64,000 nucleotides of DNA from assembly GCA_029891345.1 (NCBI GenBank), contig CM056997.1, positions 212,947,212 to 213,011,211 of the forward strand, written 5' to 3'. The position numbers and the translations under genes were made by a program. The stretch comes from Dryococelus australis (lineage: Eukaryota > Arthropoda > Insecta > Phasmatodea > Phasmatidae). Positions 34,560 through 46,100 of this stretch are shown piece by piece; the stretch's first letter is position 1; each line of letters starts with the position of its first letter. The notes under the pieces are model-generated. The model worked only from the letters and a program-made list of their open reading frames with translations, was not told the DNA's origin and made no database searches.

Positions 34560-35350
34560 TTACTCGCCTGTTCGCACAGTGGCAGCGTGGCGGGACATTC
34601 CGTTGTCGAGCAGATGGTAAGAAATTTACACAAACATTTTTTCTGGCCTGGCCTCAATGAAAACGCAAGCCAGTTTGTGCGAGTGTGTAAAATAAGGCAA
34701 TTTTTTCAAGTCACGCAGGTCTGAAGGAAAACAGTAGCAAAAGTAACGTGTTCTACACAAGCTCAATGAGAAGGTGTGCCTAGACCTTGTGGGGCTGTAT
34801 TCTAGTCGAAAGGAGGAAAAGGATTTTTAATTTTATAACCGGTATCTTTACTAAGAAGACCGAAGCATGTCCGACGAGCAGTGCACGGAGAAGTAACATT
34901 ATGCGAGCAGTAGAACAGCAAGTTTTTCCAAGGTGAGTTTACCCTAAGAATCTCCTAACCGATAACTGACCCCAGTTTACCAGGAAAAAGTGGAGGGAGT
35001 TGTGTACCTAGAGGGGGCGGGGGGGGGGTACAGAATGTTACAACGGCGATTTACCATACCAGAGTGAGCCCCACGGAGCTTTGTAATCAGGAAGTGAAGG
35101 CACAGTTACGACTCCATGTTGGGGAACAACACGTTAAGTGGGCCGAGCATCTGCCCGCTGCCTTGTATACCCTCAGACGGCGCGTCAATGGAGCAACAGG
35201 TAAGTCAGCCGCAGAAATATTACTGGGGAGTGAACTCCGCATTCCGGGAAAAGCAAAATACCCACGGGTCGAAGACAGCAGCGAGGTGCCCAGTAGTGAC
35301 GCACAACATCAACAACCCCATAAATGCATGCGCGAGGTACGAGAACAGCA
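34560..35350 (+). pseudogene. Gypsy copy 2 integrase
   Basis: The zinc-binding part at 34461-34724 shows GHSVVEQMVRNLHKHFFWPG, with the second cysteine pair reduced (CKIRQ). The core then decays through several stops (34740-35040), including a 10-G homopolymer at 35019-35028. The C-terminal part of the core is clear again at 35064-35350 (ELCNQEVKAQLRLHVGEQHV, PAALYTLRRRVNGATGKSA). It aligns with the corresponding part of copy 1. Confidence 0.85.
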
Positions 35351-35441
35351 TGACAGGTACACAGCGAGGTGCCCAGCAGTTACGCACATCAACAACCCCA
35401 TCAACGCATGCGCGAGGTACGAGAACAGCACGACAGGTACT
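35279..35441 (+). repeat. 83/80-bp tandem duplication in gypsy copy 2
   Basis: CAGCGAGGTGCCCAG starts at 35279 and again at 35362, and both copies end in ACGACAGGTAC-like sequence near 35360 and 35441. The unit lengths (83 and 80 bp) differ by a 3-bp deletion, and the first period is not a multiple of three, so the duplication shifts the reading frame. Confidence 0.85.
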
Positions 35442-35570
35442 CAGCAAGATGGCTGCTGGTCAGCAAAAGGCTGCCGCCGGAATTATAAGTGGAACAGGCA
35501 GTGTATGTAAAAACGCGCCCAAAATCCGCAACGGGCAAAGAGTTTTGCGCAGGTTTCGTGGCAAAATGGA

Positions 35571-36104
35571 GTGTACCGTATCAGGTTATTCGACAGAATG
35601 GGGCGGAGGAAGGTGAGAGTACATCGGGACGACATTTGGCTCAACCCAGGTGCCGTCCACGACAAGGTCGGTCCCGATGACTCTCAGCTCCATGACGGCG
35701 ATAGCGGTGCGGAGCTCGCAAGTGCACACAGTGAGGAGGAAGGTGAAGCAGTACCTCGAGTGGAGGAGTCCGCACCGGATACACTACGTCAGGATGTTGG
35801 AGAAATATCACCCGGGGCAACCCTCGACGACGATGCCACTGCCGAGCTCCCTAGGAGAGATAGGGAGGAACAAGGTGTCACAATACCACAAGAGGGAGCA
35901 AGAGCAGAGGTAGAGAACAAACCGGTGTTACGTGGTATCACCGCGCCTATCAGGGAGCACTTATTAGTTCGCCCAAATGACGACGACGGCGCAGCACCTT
36001 CAAGCGCTACCGTCACACCTCAGGCGTCCGCACCGATGCTAGTAGCAAGAGGAGAGCAAGCATCTACTGACACCACGATGCCCGACATCGATACGTCAGT
36101 CTAA
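35571..36104 (+). CDS. Gypsy copy 2 integrase C-terminal extension, acidic
   Basis: An uninterrupted 177-codon frame begins RIRLFDRMGRRKVRVHRDD, like the end of the integrase chromodomain-side region, and continues into a long acidic, Glu/Asp/Ala/Pro-rich tail (HSEEEGEAVPRVEESAP), ending in a stop at ~36104. It lies downstream of the duplication that breaks the upstream frame. The low-complexity tail is unusually long for a gypsy integrase. It could alternatively be a separate small ORF, but no start context supports that. Confidence 0.55.
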   Translation: MYRIRLFDRMGRRKVRVHRDDIWLNPGAVHDKVGPDDSQLHDGDSGAELASAHSEEEGEAVPRVEESAPDTLRQDVGEISPGATLDDDATAELPRRDREEQGVTIPQEGARAEVENKPVLRGITAPIREHLLVRPNDDDGAAPSSATVTPQASAPMLVARGEQASTDTTMPDIDTSV

Positions 36105-36210
36105 ACAATGCAATACTTGCATGTAAATGCACTTGCACCAGGTGTTGCAACGGAGTACCCGGACATCGTGGCGATGGCGTCAGGACAGCTCCCAGGTGAT
36201 GAAGGGAGGA

Positions 36211-36887
36211 TGTGCACGTTCAAAGCAAAAGGAGAGGTGATGTCTAGGGGATAACAGTAAGTGACCATACCCCCTTAGACACTGTCTGCCCGGGTCGCAA
36301 GCAGGAACAGAAAATTTCGCAAGAATATATGAAGAGCAGCAAGGAAGAAGGTGCAAGTAGTGACGGTGGAAAACGAGGAGAGTGGGTCTGATAGCTCGTT
36401 CTGCCTCCGTCGATCAAGTCGGCGGACACATCCGCTACAGCAGTGTCACCAGTGCCTGCTAAGGCGCCCAGCAGCAACGCGAGTAGTCAGCTGCTGCAGC
36501 AGCAATCAACACAGCGGGCAACAACATGGGAGAGGAGTCTCTACAACTTGCGGCCTCGGAAGTAGCTAAGAGCCCGCAGTTGCTGCTGAGAGCAGCATCC
36601 GGCCTACAAACTGTCTCAAAAGGAGGGGGGAGGAGCAGTTGATTCCTTAGACCGTTTGTCCGGCCGAGCACTTCCATGTAACCGCAGTAGGGATCCAGGC
36701 TCTACCTGTGCGCACAAGCGCGCATAAAAGCAGCGTAGAGTATGATGAGTGCGAGTGCAATTCAGGGCACACCAGTGCAGTGCAAACATAAAGCATGCCT
36801 GGTTGAATGGCAAGAATTCCGTCATGTGGAGTGGCACATAAAATATAAATAGGGCATAAAAGCACTAATAAAGTTTTGTGGCGTACA
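36211..36887 (+). repeat. Candidate 3' LTR of gypsy copy 2
   Basis: A purine tract GAAGGGAGGA (36201-36210) directly precedes TGTGCACGTT. About 675 bp later GTGGCGTACA ends the candidate LTR, with an AATAAA at 36867-36872 and TATA-like words at about 36722 and 36842. No 5' LTR is in the window to confirm the boundaries. Confidence 0.35.
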
Positions 36888-36889
36888 TG

Positions 36890-37260
36890 GTTTCACATGT
36901 TCAATTAAGACGGCGAAATCATGTGTCCTTTTTAGTGCCCAGTGTCTCCTGTTTGTTTTATGTCATTCTTGTTTTTTTTTTTTTTTTTTTCATTCTCACA
37001 CATGCTATGTCCATTTCTTTCCACCATCATTTTTGCAAGTTTTTTGTCATTCAGAGTGTAATGTGTAAGATTTATGCATAAGAGCAACTACTTTTAAGCA
37101 GGTAAGCATTTAGTGCAAGTGTTTTTGTGCAAGGAAGTAATTCCACATGGTGCTCGAACCCGCTATCGCCTGATCGCACGCCATGTTGGAGAGTCAGTAA
37201 GCCCCGAGCATCATGGATGGTTGGTTGCGTGTTGTCATGTTCCACATTTCCCGCGTCAGG
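36890..37260. other. Spacer
   Basis: No gene; an 18-20 T homopolymer occurs at 36971-36990. Confidence 0.4.
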
Positions 37261-37540
37261 CGGCATAAAACTCAATTTTAATTGTCATTAACTTGCAATA
37301 GACTTTTAATTACAGGAACTATTTTTGCATCGCTGCCCAGGACACCAACATTTACTTCCCCAGAGCTCGCATTGCCTTGGGAAGCTTTACTACTTCTGTA
37401 ACAACTTATGGTTTAACACCAATTTTGCAGTATTACCGCCAACGGCCGCTTAAGCCGTTCAGCAAATGTAAGTTGCTTCCACCGAAGCGATTAATTGTTC
37501 ACTGAATAAATACATCAAATAACCGATTTGCTTGAGATTT

Positions 37541-38118
37541 ATTTCATCCGCCGCAAGGCATCTTAGGGCACGTGCCCTCAGAATGCTCACCAATTTACCA
37601 CAAGTGTTAAAAGTGTTTACAGAGTAAATTTACTTGTATATGTAAACTACAAAGGAAGTAAATGAATGGACCGAAACTTCACAAATAATTTTGCCGGTAA
37701 AATTATCTCAACCTTAAAGGCGTGTAACCAGCTAATAGGTTACTGTTTATAAAACTGTAAGTAACAGAATAATTACAACTATAGCAAAACATGGGGCAGA
37801 AGCCACCAACGACAAAGAATTGTGCCCGGGATATCGGCCCGCAGCACCCAGAGAGCTCCCAGGAGTCATTATGCTACTTCACCACCATCATTGGTGCTGC
37901 CCTTGAGCGATGTTTCGCACCTAGTCGGGTAAAAGCTAATATTCCAAAAACCTCACACCTCACACCACCTCATTCAATCCAGCCACAGGGCATCAAACTG
38001 GTAAGGCTACATAATCAGAAAAACTTACACACGTGAAGGAAAGAATTGTGACGTCCTATGGTTTTAGTACATCTGGGGTGTAGCACACTACAAAGTTGTT
38101 TACTAAAAATGGTATAAT
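37541..38118 (+). repeat. Left arm of perfect palindrome (578 bp)
   Basis: Every position checked is the exact reverse complement of 38301-38878 with no indel (paired coordinates always sum to 76419). An 81-codon frame (37791-38036) is duplicated identically at 38383-38628 in the opposite orientation, but this frame is probably not coding. Confidence 0.95.
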
Positions 38119-38300
38119 TATCATGTATGCAGCCTACAGTAAACAGGTTTTTGCTATCAGATTTATTCATATATATATATATACTTACTAAAATATATAT
38201 ACTAAATATACTAAATATTTACTAAAAATGGTATAATTATCATGTATGCAGCCTACAGTAAACAGGTTTTTGCTATCAGATTTATTCATATATATATATA
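38103..38300. repeat. Palindrome centre with internal direct duplication
   Basis: The 182-bp spacer (38119-38300) carries a ~75-bp segment (ACTAAAAATGGTATAATTAT...CATATATATAT) present twice as direct copies at about 38103-38180 and 38222-38298. It is rich in TATATA. Confidence 0.85.
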
Positions 38301-38874
38301 ATTATACCATTTTTAGTAAACAACTTTGTAGTGTGCTACACCCCAGATGTACTAAAACCATAGGACGTCACAATTCTTTCCTTCACGTGTGTAAGTTTTT
38401 CTGATTATGTAGCCTTACCAGTTTGATGCCCTGTGGCTGGATTGAATGAGGTGGTGTGAGGTGTGAGGTTTTTGGAATATTAGCTTTTACCCGACTAGGT
38501 GCGAAACATCGCTCAAGGGCAGCACCAATGATGGTGGTGAAGTAGCATAATGACTCCTGGGAGCTCTCTGGGTGCTGCGGGCCGATATCCCGGGCACAAT
38601 TCTTTGTCGTTGGTGGCTTCTGCCCCATGTTTTGCTATAGTTGTAATTATTCTGTTACTTACAGTTTTATAAACAGTAACCTATTAGCTGGTTACACGCC
38701 TTTAAGGTTGAGATAATTTTACCGGCAAAATTATTTGTGAAGTTTCGGTCCATTCATTTACTTCCTTTGTAGTTTACATATACAAGTAAATTTACTCTGT
38801 AAACACTTTTAACACTTGTGGTAAATTGGTGAGCATTCTGAGGGCACGTGCCCTAAGATGCCTTGCGGCGGATG

Positions 38875-38878
<4 letters not shown>
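38301..38878 (-). repeat. Right arm of perfect palindrome (578 bp)
   Basis: Exact inverted copy of 37541-38118. It stops abruptly at a (TA)n tract, while the left arm continues outward for about 270 bp into foldback-family sequence. Confidence 0.95.
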
Positions 38879-38960
<82 letters not shown>

Positions 38961-38965
38961 CACTA
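38877..38965. repeat. (TA)n then (AC)n microsatellite
   Basis: About 36 TA dinucleotides (38877-38950) followed by a short (AC)n (38952-38963). The tract marks the exact edge of the palindrome. Confidence 0.95.
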
Positions 38966-39012
38966 GATGATCCATGCGACTTCGTTCGTATGACACTGAT
39001 ATATCTGTATAT

Positions 39013-39312
39013 ACCCCACTGTTGGGTTCTTTAGCCATTAAGTTTCTGCAGCTCCACTATTAGGTTCTCTACCCACTTAGCTACTGCTGCCCCACTATTG
39101 GGTTCTCTTCCCACTGGGCTACTGCAGCCCCACTATTGGGTTCTCTACCCACTGAGTTTCTGCAGCCCCACTGTTGGGTTCTCTACCCACTAAGTTTCAG
39201 TGGCCCCTTTCTTGGGTGCTGTACCTACTAAGCTACTGCGGCCCCATTATTTGGTTCTCTACCCACTGAGATTCTGCCGCCCCACTATTGGGTTCTCTAC
39301 TACTGCGGCTCT
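39013..39312 (+). repeat. 38-bp minisatellite, eight units
   Basis: The word TTGGGTTCTCTACCCACT recurs with an exact 38-bp period (about 39023, 39061, 39099, 39137, 39175, 39213, 39251 and 39289), joined by GCAGCCCCACTA. Units differ by a few substitutions but by no indels, so the array is fairly young. Confidence 0.9.
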
Positions 39313-40435
39313 TAGGAAGGAATGGATGACAGCCCATAGACAAAAAAGAAAGGAGAAATGACGGAACATTTAAATTTAACAATGTTATTTTTATGCAGTA
39401 AAACTACAATAAGGATATTTATGAAGGAATGAGTTAAAATTACAATAATTTTTTTTTAAGGAAATTGTATATTTTTCCAGGTTAAAAAGAAGCCTATGTC
39501 ACTCTCCGACCCTTTAACTATATCTGTGCAAAAAATCACGACGATCTGTTGCATTATATATATAGTGTACAACATAGTTTAGGATTTTTCCCCTTAATAT
39601 AAACATTATGTATAACTTTTATTTTGAATGTAAATACATATATCGATAATTAAAATATTTACTAAAAGTAAAAAAAAAAAAACGGTTTGCCAAAACACGT
39701 GATCAAATATTTTGAAGTTCTTATTTCCTATATCAAAATTAAACTGGAAAGATGAGCTACTTATTTTTATAGCCATTTCTTTGAAGCTGGGGATAGTGTT
39801 GTATGATTTTGGGATCATTTTAGACATGTCTTCTTTTCAAGTAAATTTCAGGTGACTGCTGGTATGAGGCGAAATGGTGTTAGGTTATGGAAAATGGGCA
39901 GTGGGATTTGAGGTTACGAATTTTTGTTGGAAATGTTACCTCGTAAGCGCCCGACATCATTCAAGGCGCCATCAAAAGTTGATAATGATGTTACTTGGAA
40001 ACTCTTGGTGACCATGGGGTGATTTGGGCCAATCACCCGGACACAGAGCTCATGTTGTGATGGTTTAAGTTCACCTGTATTGCTGTTTACCTTGTTAACT
40101 TTGCAGTTTGCTAAATTAGGGACTCTTCAGGCGGCCCATACACCTTTTGAGCAGTACTGTAGTTGTTATGTGATTTGAATTAATTGTAGAATGAATACTT
40201 CCTATGGAGTGCTTTATTTGAGCTATCCACACTCCCATACAACTGACACTTGACGTTGCAGCATACATTAAATACAAATATTACCCTGAAAATGAACACA
40301 TAAGCACTTGCGGGAAAATTGGCGGGATTATGACTCATACACTGAAATGCCTTGTGGCTACCAAATCAAAAGAACACATGTCAGTACCATGTTGCATTTT
40401 AAATGACACTGATTCTACATGTTTCTCTAGGAATC
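39313..40435. other. Intergenic, mostly AT-rich
   Basis: No gene supported. May include eroded inner right arm of foldback copy B. Confidence 0.4.
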
Positions 40436-40649
40436 AACTTAACACATCCTGCCCGCTTTAACCTGCTGGCTAAGGTTACACTGAAAACTGCTTACGAGCT
40501 AATATGATAATGGTGTGCTGATTAAACCTCCCCAGGCAATGCCATTCCTTGAGGAATCGAGGGGCGGTGTCCCGGGCGGCTATATCAAAACGGTTCCGGT
40601 AAACTAAATGTCTATTGTAGTGAAATGATAAGTTCAAACATTGGAGGCC

Positions 40650-41289
40650 ACCCGGGCAGGGGAAAATGTTCAACGCGGTCACATGCAACCAACCCCTCTG
40701 GATGCTACTCACTGACTGCCTTCCGACCCCGGCATGGGAGTGGGTCAGCGCACGATCGCATGTCGATGAGGGACTACTTGCACACACAAATTGCAACTTG
40801 CCTTATATTCCACTTACATGGAGTTTAACACATAATACAAGCCCTTAAGAATTTTCCAACTCACGTTGCATAGCGATGATAAGAAATTACATGTGAACTT
40901 ATATATGGAGATGAAACAAAACACAACATAACAAGACACTTCAAAAACATTCCAAGCATAGGAAAGAATGGTTGGAGATACTGCCTTTATTACACACATG
41001 ACCCAGTTTCGTTTTACACGAGCTCAAACTTCCTACAATTACTTTTGGCACTATTTTACAAACACATATCTCTCTGCACAAAGAGTCTTTGCCGCTATGC
41101 CGGGTAGAGGTGTGCAGATCGCCACACTACCTGCCCCAGTCTGCCCTAGCTGGGTTCCACTCCACCTTGCAATCTGCACACATCACATGCACACTCACAC
41201 TAGTGCACATAGTAGAGTGCAGACGACGTCTGCAGTGCTTTTAGAATGGTCGGCCTGACAAGCCAGCTAGGGTAGAGATGAGTATACAT
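40650..41289 (-). other. Possible LTR beside gypsy copy 3
   Basis: On the minus strand a purine tract GGGAGGGGAAGCATTTGA ends at about 41292 and is followed by TGTATACTCATCTC, suggesting the start of a 3' LTR. An AATAAA-like word on the minus strand (GTAATAAAGGC) lies near 40990. No paired LTR confirms it. Confidence 0.25.
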
Positions 41290-43140
41290 CAAATGCTTCC
41301 CCTCCCATTATGAGACCATTTGTGGGTCGATGCCGCTACCTGCAGCTCTGTGGTGTCCTCGGGGACCTCCGAGTCTGCAGGAAGTAGGTCCTTCCTGGCT
41401 GGGCTGTACTCCCCTCCCGTCCTTGTGGCTGGTTGACTATGCTGCAACATGCTGCGCCGCGGATGGCTTGCACACACCCACACTGGCGACACTGCTATGG
41501 TGGGTGAACCCGCTGTTGTGATCAGTGGTGGCAGAATGAGGCAACGGACCGGCTGCTCTTGCTCCCACCATCGCGGCTTGCTCTCTCCTTGCTCGTGCTC
41601 CTCCGACTACTCCTCTTTTGCTCGCTACCTTGCTCGCCTCTGCTCCGCACTTTCTGGTTGCAACCCGGGTGAGATGTGACTTCCGCCATCCTCTTGAGTT
41701 TCTCCATTGTGTGGAGCTCTCTTGCAGTTGACGTCCCTGAAGTTTGCCCCGACACCATTAACAATACGCCTAGGGGCATCACTACATCACCTGTAACGTG
41801 CGGTGTTTTTTCCGCAGAGTTCCCTCCTCACTTGCTACCATTGCTGTATCGGATCCTGTGGTATCTTCTTGCAGCTGCTCTTGCTTTGGTGTTGCCGCAA
41901 AATGGGTGCCGTGGGACCAATGGTGATGCTCATAGGCGCCGTGCTGTCAGTGACACTTGGGAAGCATTCCGATGCTCCTTGTTGGGTGCGGTGACACCGT
42001 GCAACATCGGGTTTTCTACCCTTTCTTGCATCTCTCCTCCTTGAAGTCCGATTGTACCTCCCTGGTTTTTACCTCCACTGGGAAGCTCGTTGTCGATGAG
42101 GCCATCGAGGGTCTCACCCAGTGGTTCTCTCCGCTTCTACCATTTCCAGCGGATCTGCTACCTCTCTGCTCTCCACAGTTGCCATTACACCTTCCTCTCC
42201 CACTCTTGTTTCTGGAGGCTCGGCACCGCCATCGCCATCGTGGGGCTAAAGGACACCGGGTTAATCTCGTTGTTGACAGCACCCAGTGCGAGTCGGATGT
42301 CGTCACAGTGAATCCTCTTCCTCCTCCTCCTTCTCATGCGAACCATGTAGGTATTTAGCCCATGCTTTTGGATGATCCGGTGCGGCCCACTTCAGCTGCA
42401 AAGCCCATGAAAAAGTTTTTGCAGGTAGCTGACTGCAAGTGGGTTCTCATGTAGACTTGTTGACCTACCTCCAACCACCTCATCGTAAAATATGCGTGCT
42501 GATCACGCACTTGCTGTTCCATCTTACAGCATGGTCTGCGGTGGGTTGTGTTGCTGGATACTACTTCACTGCTGCTACTTGCCCCCCGGCAATTCGCTTC
42601 CCCTTGGTAGTTGTAAATTACATCCCAGTAGCACTTTGGCTGATGTTTGAACAGTGACGGCATTGATGCACCGGCTGAGGATGTACAATGAGGCTGGCAG
42701 ATGTTCTGCCCATTCGATGTGCTGGTCACCCACACTAAGCCACAATTTCACCTTTAGCTATTGGTTCCGTCGCTCCATGGGATTGGCCCTTGGGTGATAG
42801 ACTGCAGTTGTCATGTGGTGAACCCCCAACCTGGTGCACAACCCTCTCCACCTTTTCCCCATAAACTGAGTTCCATTATCAGTGATGAGGTTTTTCGGGA
42901 ACCCCCAACACAGGAAAAAGTCCTCACTCAACACACATGCAATGTTTACTGTCCGAGCACTGCTTACCAGATACACCTCAAGCCACTTTAATAAATGGTT
43001 AGTCACCATGACTAAAAAGTTCTGGCCGCCTGCAGTCCGCGGATAAGGCCCCATTAAGTCCAGCCACATGGTTAGAAAGGGTTATTTTTGTACTTGTGGT
43101 TGCTGTGGTTCTCTTCCGCCTGCTCTGCATGTATTGAATA
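41290..43140 (-). pseudogene. Ty3/gypsy retrotransposon copy 3 (integrase and tail)
   Basis: 42758-43069 is an open minus-strand integrase core fragment. MWLDLMGPYPRTAGG gives the first catalytic Asp, LITDNGTQFMGKRW the second, and RANPMERRNQ the Glu region. Downstream, 42355-42735 carries the core end (EWAEHLPASLY-like in another frame) and the C-terminal segment LEVGQQVYMRTHL. 41500-42350 is a low-complexity Ser/Pro/Arg-rich tail, as in copies 1 and 2. All three catalytic positions remain, but the 5' part of pol is missing where the element meets the AT-rich polymerase fossil at ~43.1 kb. Confidence 0.85.
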
Positions 43141-46100
43141 GATTACATCACAATTTAAATATAAATCATGATATTCCTCAAGATGTTTTATATTAAATTG
43201 ATTCCGTACACACTTTGCATTTTCATAATCATCGCCAGTTATATCACATTCACTTAATTTGTTGTAAAATTCATTCTTTTGTGAAAGTTCAGTTTCTTCG
43301 AATTTCTTCCAACTATCCATATAATCATATGGATAAACCATTTTTTCTAGTTACTAAATCTACTTTAACTTTTGGAAAAAAATTTTGAGTATGTTTCATT
43401 TGATTTTTAGTTAAATTAGATGATATTGTATCTAAACTACTGGCCATAAACTTAAATGTGTGTATAAATTTCATTTTTAAATATTCTGTGGTTTTCCCGA
43501 AGTAATAAATTTTTCTTCGTTATTCGCAATTAAATTTATATTTGTATCATCATATCCGAACTCTGTATAAATAAATGAACATCATAGCCTGTTGAGTTAT
43601 AGAAATGAATTGAAACAAAATTGGGTAGTTTTAATTGTAGATTGCAATCATTACTTACTGGGCTAATGAATTTACTTGTTATGTGATCGTTATCATGTAC
43701 TTTTTTATTGTCCTTCGTATATTCTTATTCGCATACAGTACATTTTTTATATCTATTATATAACACTTTTTTTTATTTTGTTAATGTATATGTTGGTTCA
43801 ATTTGTAAATATAATTAAAAATTCTTCTTCTTCTTTTTTATAAATGTATAAACATCTTATGTGCATTTGGACCCGATATACAACTGGTGGTTTATAATTA
43901 CCATATTTACATACAATATAATAACAAAAAACAGAATCTTCATGTAACTGATGCTGTATAGTATATGATTAATCGTTTATTTTTAAATCAATGTTATTTA
44001 ATTGATCATTTGTAATTTTATATATATTTGTTTAGTATCTCCATATACATACCATTGTCAATATCGTCATCTGAAAAAACTGGATATTTTTGTATTAATT
44101 TAAATTAATTTAATTCTTTTTGGTTTGGTGGTTGAAATTTTCTTTATAATTGATTCAAAATCGGCTTATATTGCGAAAGGAACCTTTATTGTATGTTTAT
44201 AATTTTTGAAAGATATTTGATTTCCTTTTGTAGATAAAGTGATTCTTACTGATTAATTTCTAGAGCAATTTTCTATATGTTTATGTAATCTTTCTTGAAA
44301 ATAAAATAATTGAAGACACATATCACGTATATAAGTTTTACTTTTATGATTTTTTTTGTGCAAAAAAGCAGTTTCGATAAATCATTTATCCAACAATAAT
44401 GCAAATTTTTATCATCTTTGAAATAAATTAATTTTAAAAGTTTTTCCTTTTTTATTTTTTTGTATTTTTTGTTGGATATACTGTAGACTCACCTTCAATA
44501 GAGTATACATTTATAGATGTATCAATTTGATTTTCTATTTTTGGTCTGTTATCAATTTTAAAATGATATACATATTTATCTGTTGTTTTATCTATATCAA
44601 GCCTCACGTTTTTATATTTAGACATTCTTTGTGGATCTTTTTATGCTGAAAACAATGCAGGTTTTACTGCCCAAACAAATCACATTAATGCATGCTTTTT
44701 TTTATTTTTAATTGCTTCTGGTAGTTAAATATATGATGCTCCATTTAATGGATTACACTTATTTATATCTCATTTTATTCCAACTGCACTATCTAAGCTC
44801 CATCCTGAGCCTCTTCTTTGAAATTCAGATAATTGTGTAAGTAATTTCAGTTTTATAATTTTATAAATCTTTAGAAACTCTCCTTCGTTTGATATTGTAT
44901 GATTAAATGACTGAAGTGTAAATAATTCTACTTGATTATTTTCCCGCTTGCGACATTTGGTATATACTTAATGCTAGTTTTCAGCCCTCTAAATGGTCTA
45001 AGATGATCATGTAATATCGCAAAAACCTTAATTTTACTGGATATAAAAATTATCTAGCTTTAGTAAATTAAAGTTATTTTCAATATTACGTGTTGATATC
45101 CTACCTTGAAAAGCTTTATTAAATATATAATTTTTATTGGTTTTTCTATTTCTTTTGCTGATGATATGTTAGTGGAATAGGAGAATATTTATTTTAATTA
45201 TTCTCTGTCTCGCTTATATAATTCATTGTTATTGGCTTCTGTAAAGTAAATTTGTAAAATGGTTCTTTGTTATCCATTCAGATATCCTCTTACTTTAATT
45301 TCTAGGGTTAACAAATAAATTATTAGAGAATGTAAATGACACTTTAAATTCATTTCTACCCTTTTGAATATAATTGTTTGATATTGACATATGAAAATGG
45401 TAAATTTGCAAAGACTTTTTTTCTTGGCTCGTATATAATAAATGGTATATCTGTAATTAAATCGTCTTTCCTTAGAGTATACCAAAGTCTAATTAAATTA
45501 CCTTTCCTTAGATTATGCAAATATCTATTATTATTTAATCTCTACCTATATTACTTAGCTCGCGCACTCTATTCTCACCCAACTCAACTGCAATATTGTC
45601 CGCTGACATTTTTCAATGTTTATTTACGAAGAAAAACATTATAAAGCTTTTAAGTTTTATAAAGGCAATGAATAGCTATAAAAAAGTAAATTTATTGGAA
45701 AATTAAATTTATAAAATATTTAAATTATTGATAATAAGTAAAATCGTATTAACTGAGTAACTTACATTTGGTTGTGTTTTAAAACTTGTCCCTTCTCTTT
45801 AAGTTCAGTAAGTTTCTTGTTATGACGATAATTACTATTATATTCACTAATACGATTGTTCTATGTTTGTTCCTATTTCTTGCATGAACTGAAAATAATT
45901 TTATATATTTATTCTCATTACATACTCTACATGTTTTGTTGGGTTATTATCGTGTTGAATTTGATTTAGAATATCTACCAACATATTTTGTGATTTAGTA
46001 TCTTAATGTTCTTTGAGATATGCAACACAAATATATTTTCCACATTCAGACAGTACTTTCTCCCCTTTTAACACAAATTTATTTTTGGTGTTTTCAATGC

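Larger units (their letters stand above)
31150..36890 (+). mobile_element. Ty3/gypsy retrotransposon copy 2
   Basis: Plus-strand pol region truncated at its 5' side next to the hAT terminus. It runs through reverse transcriptase, a split RNase H, integrase and a C-terminal tail to a possible 3' LTR. No gag or protease is visible upstream, so the copy is 5'-truncated. A ~1.75 kb insertion interrupts the RNase H. Confidence 0.85.
37270..40645. mobile_element. Foldback-family copy B region
   Basis: 37270-38118 resembles the left arm of copy A (shared TGCCTTGGGAAG, GCCCGCAGCACCC, CACCTAGTCGGG). 40440-40640 resembles the outer right arm (GGCGGTGTCCCGGGCGG, GGTTCCGGTAAACTAAA). Between them lie the perfect palindrome, a (TA)n tract and a 38-bp minisatellite. 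I infer one rearranged copy of the family, or two separate fragments. Confidence 0.55.

Noticed and set aside
37791-38628. Identical 81-codon ORFs in opposite orientation
   Set aside because: Identity follows from the perfect palindrome. The frame is not conserved in foldback copy A, so coding is unlikely.
38853-39038. 61-codon ORF with long Tyr-Ile repeat
   Set aside because: Translation of the (TA)n microsatellite.
41289-42358. Multiple plus-strand ORFs (for example 41676-42044)
   Set aside because: Shadows of the minus-strand low-complexity tail of gypsy copy 3.
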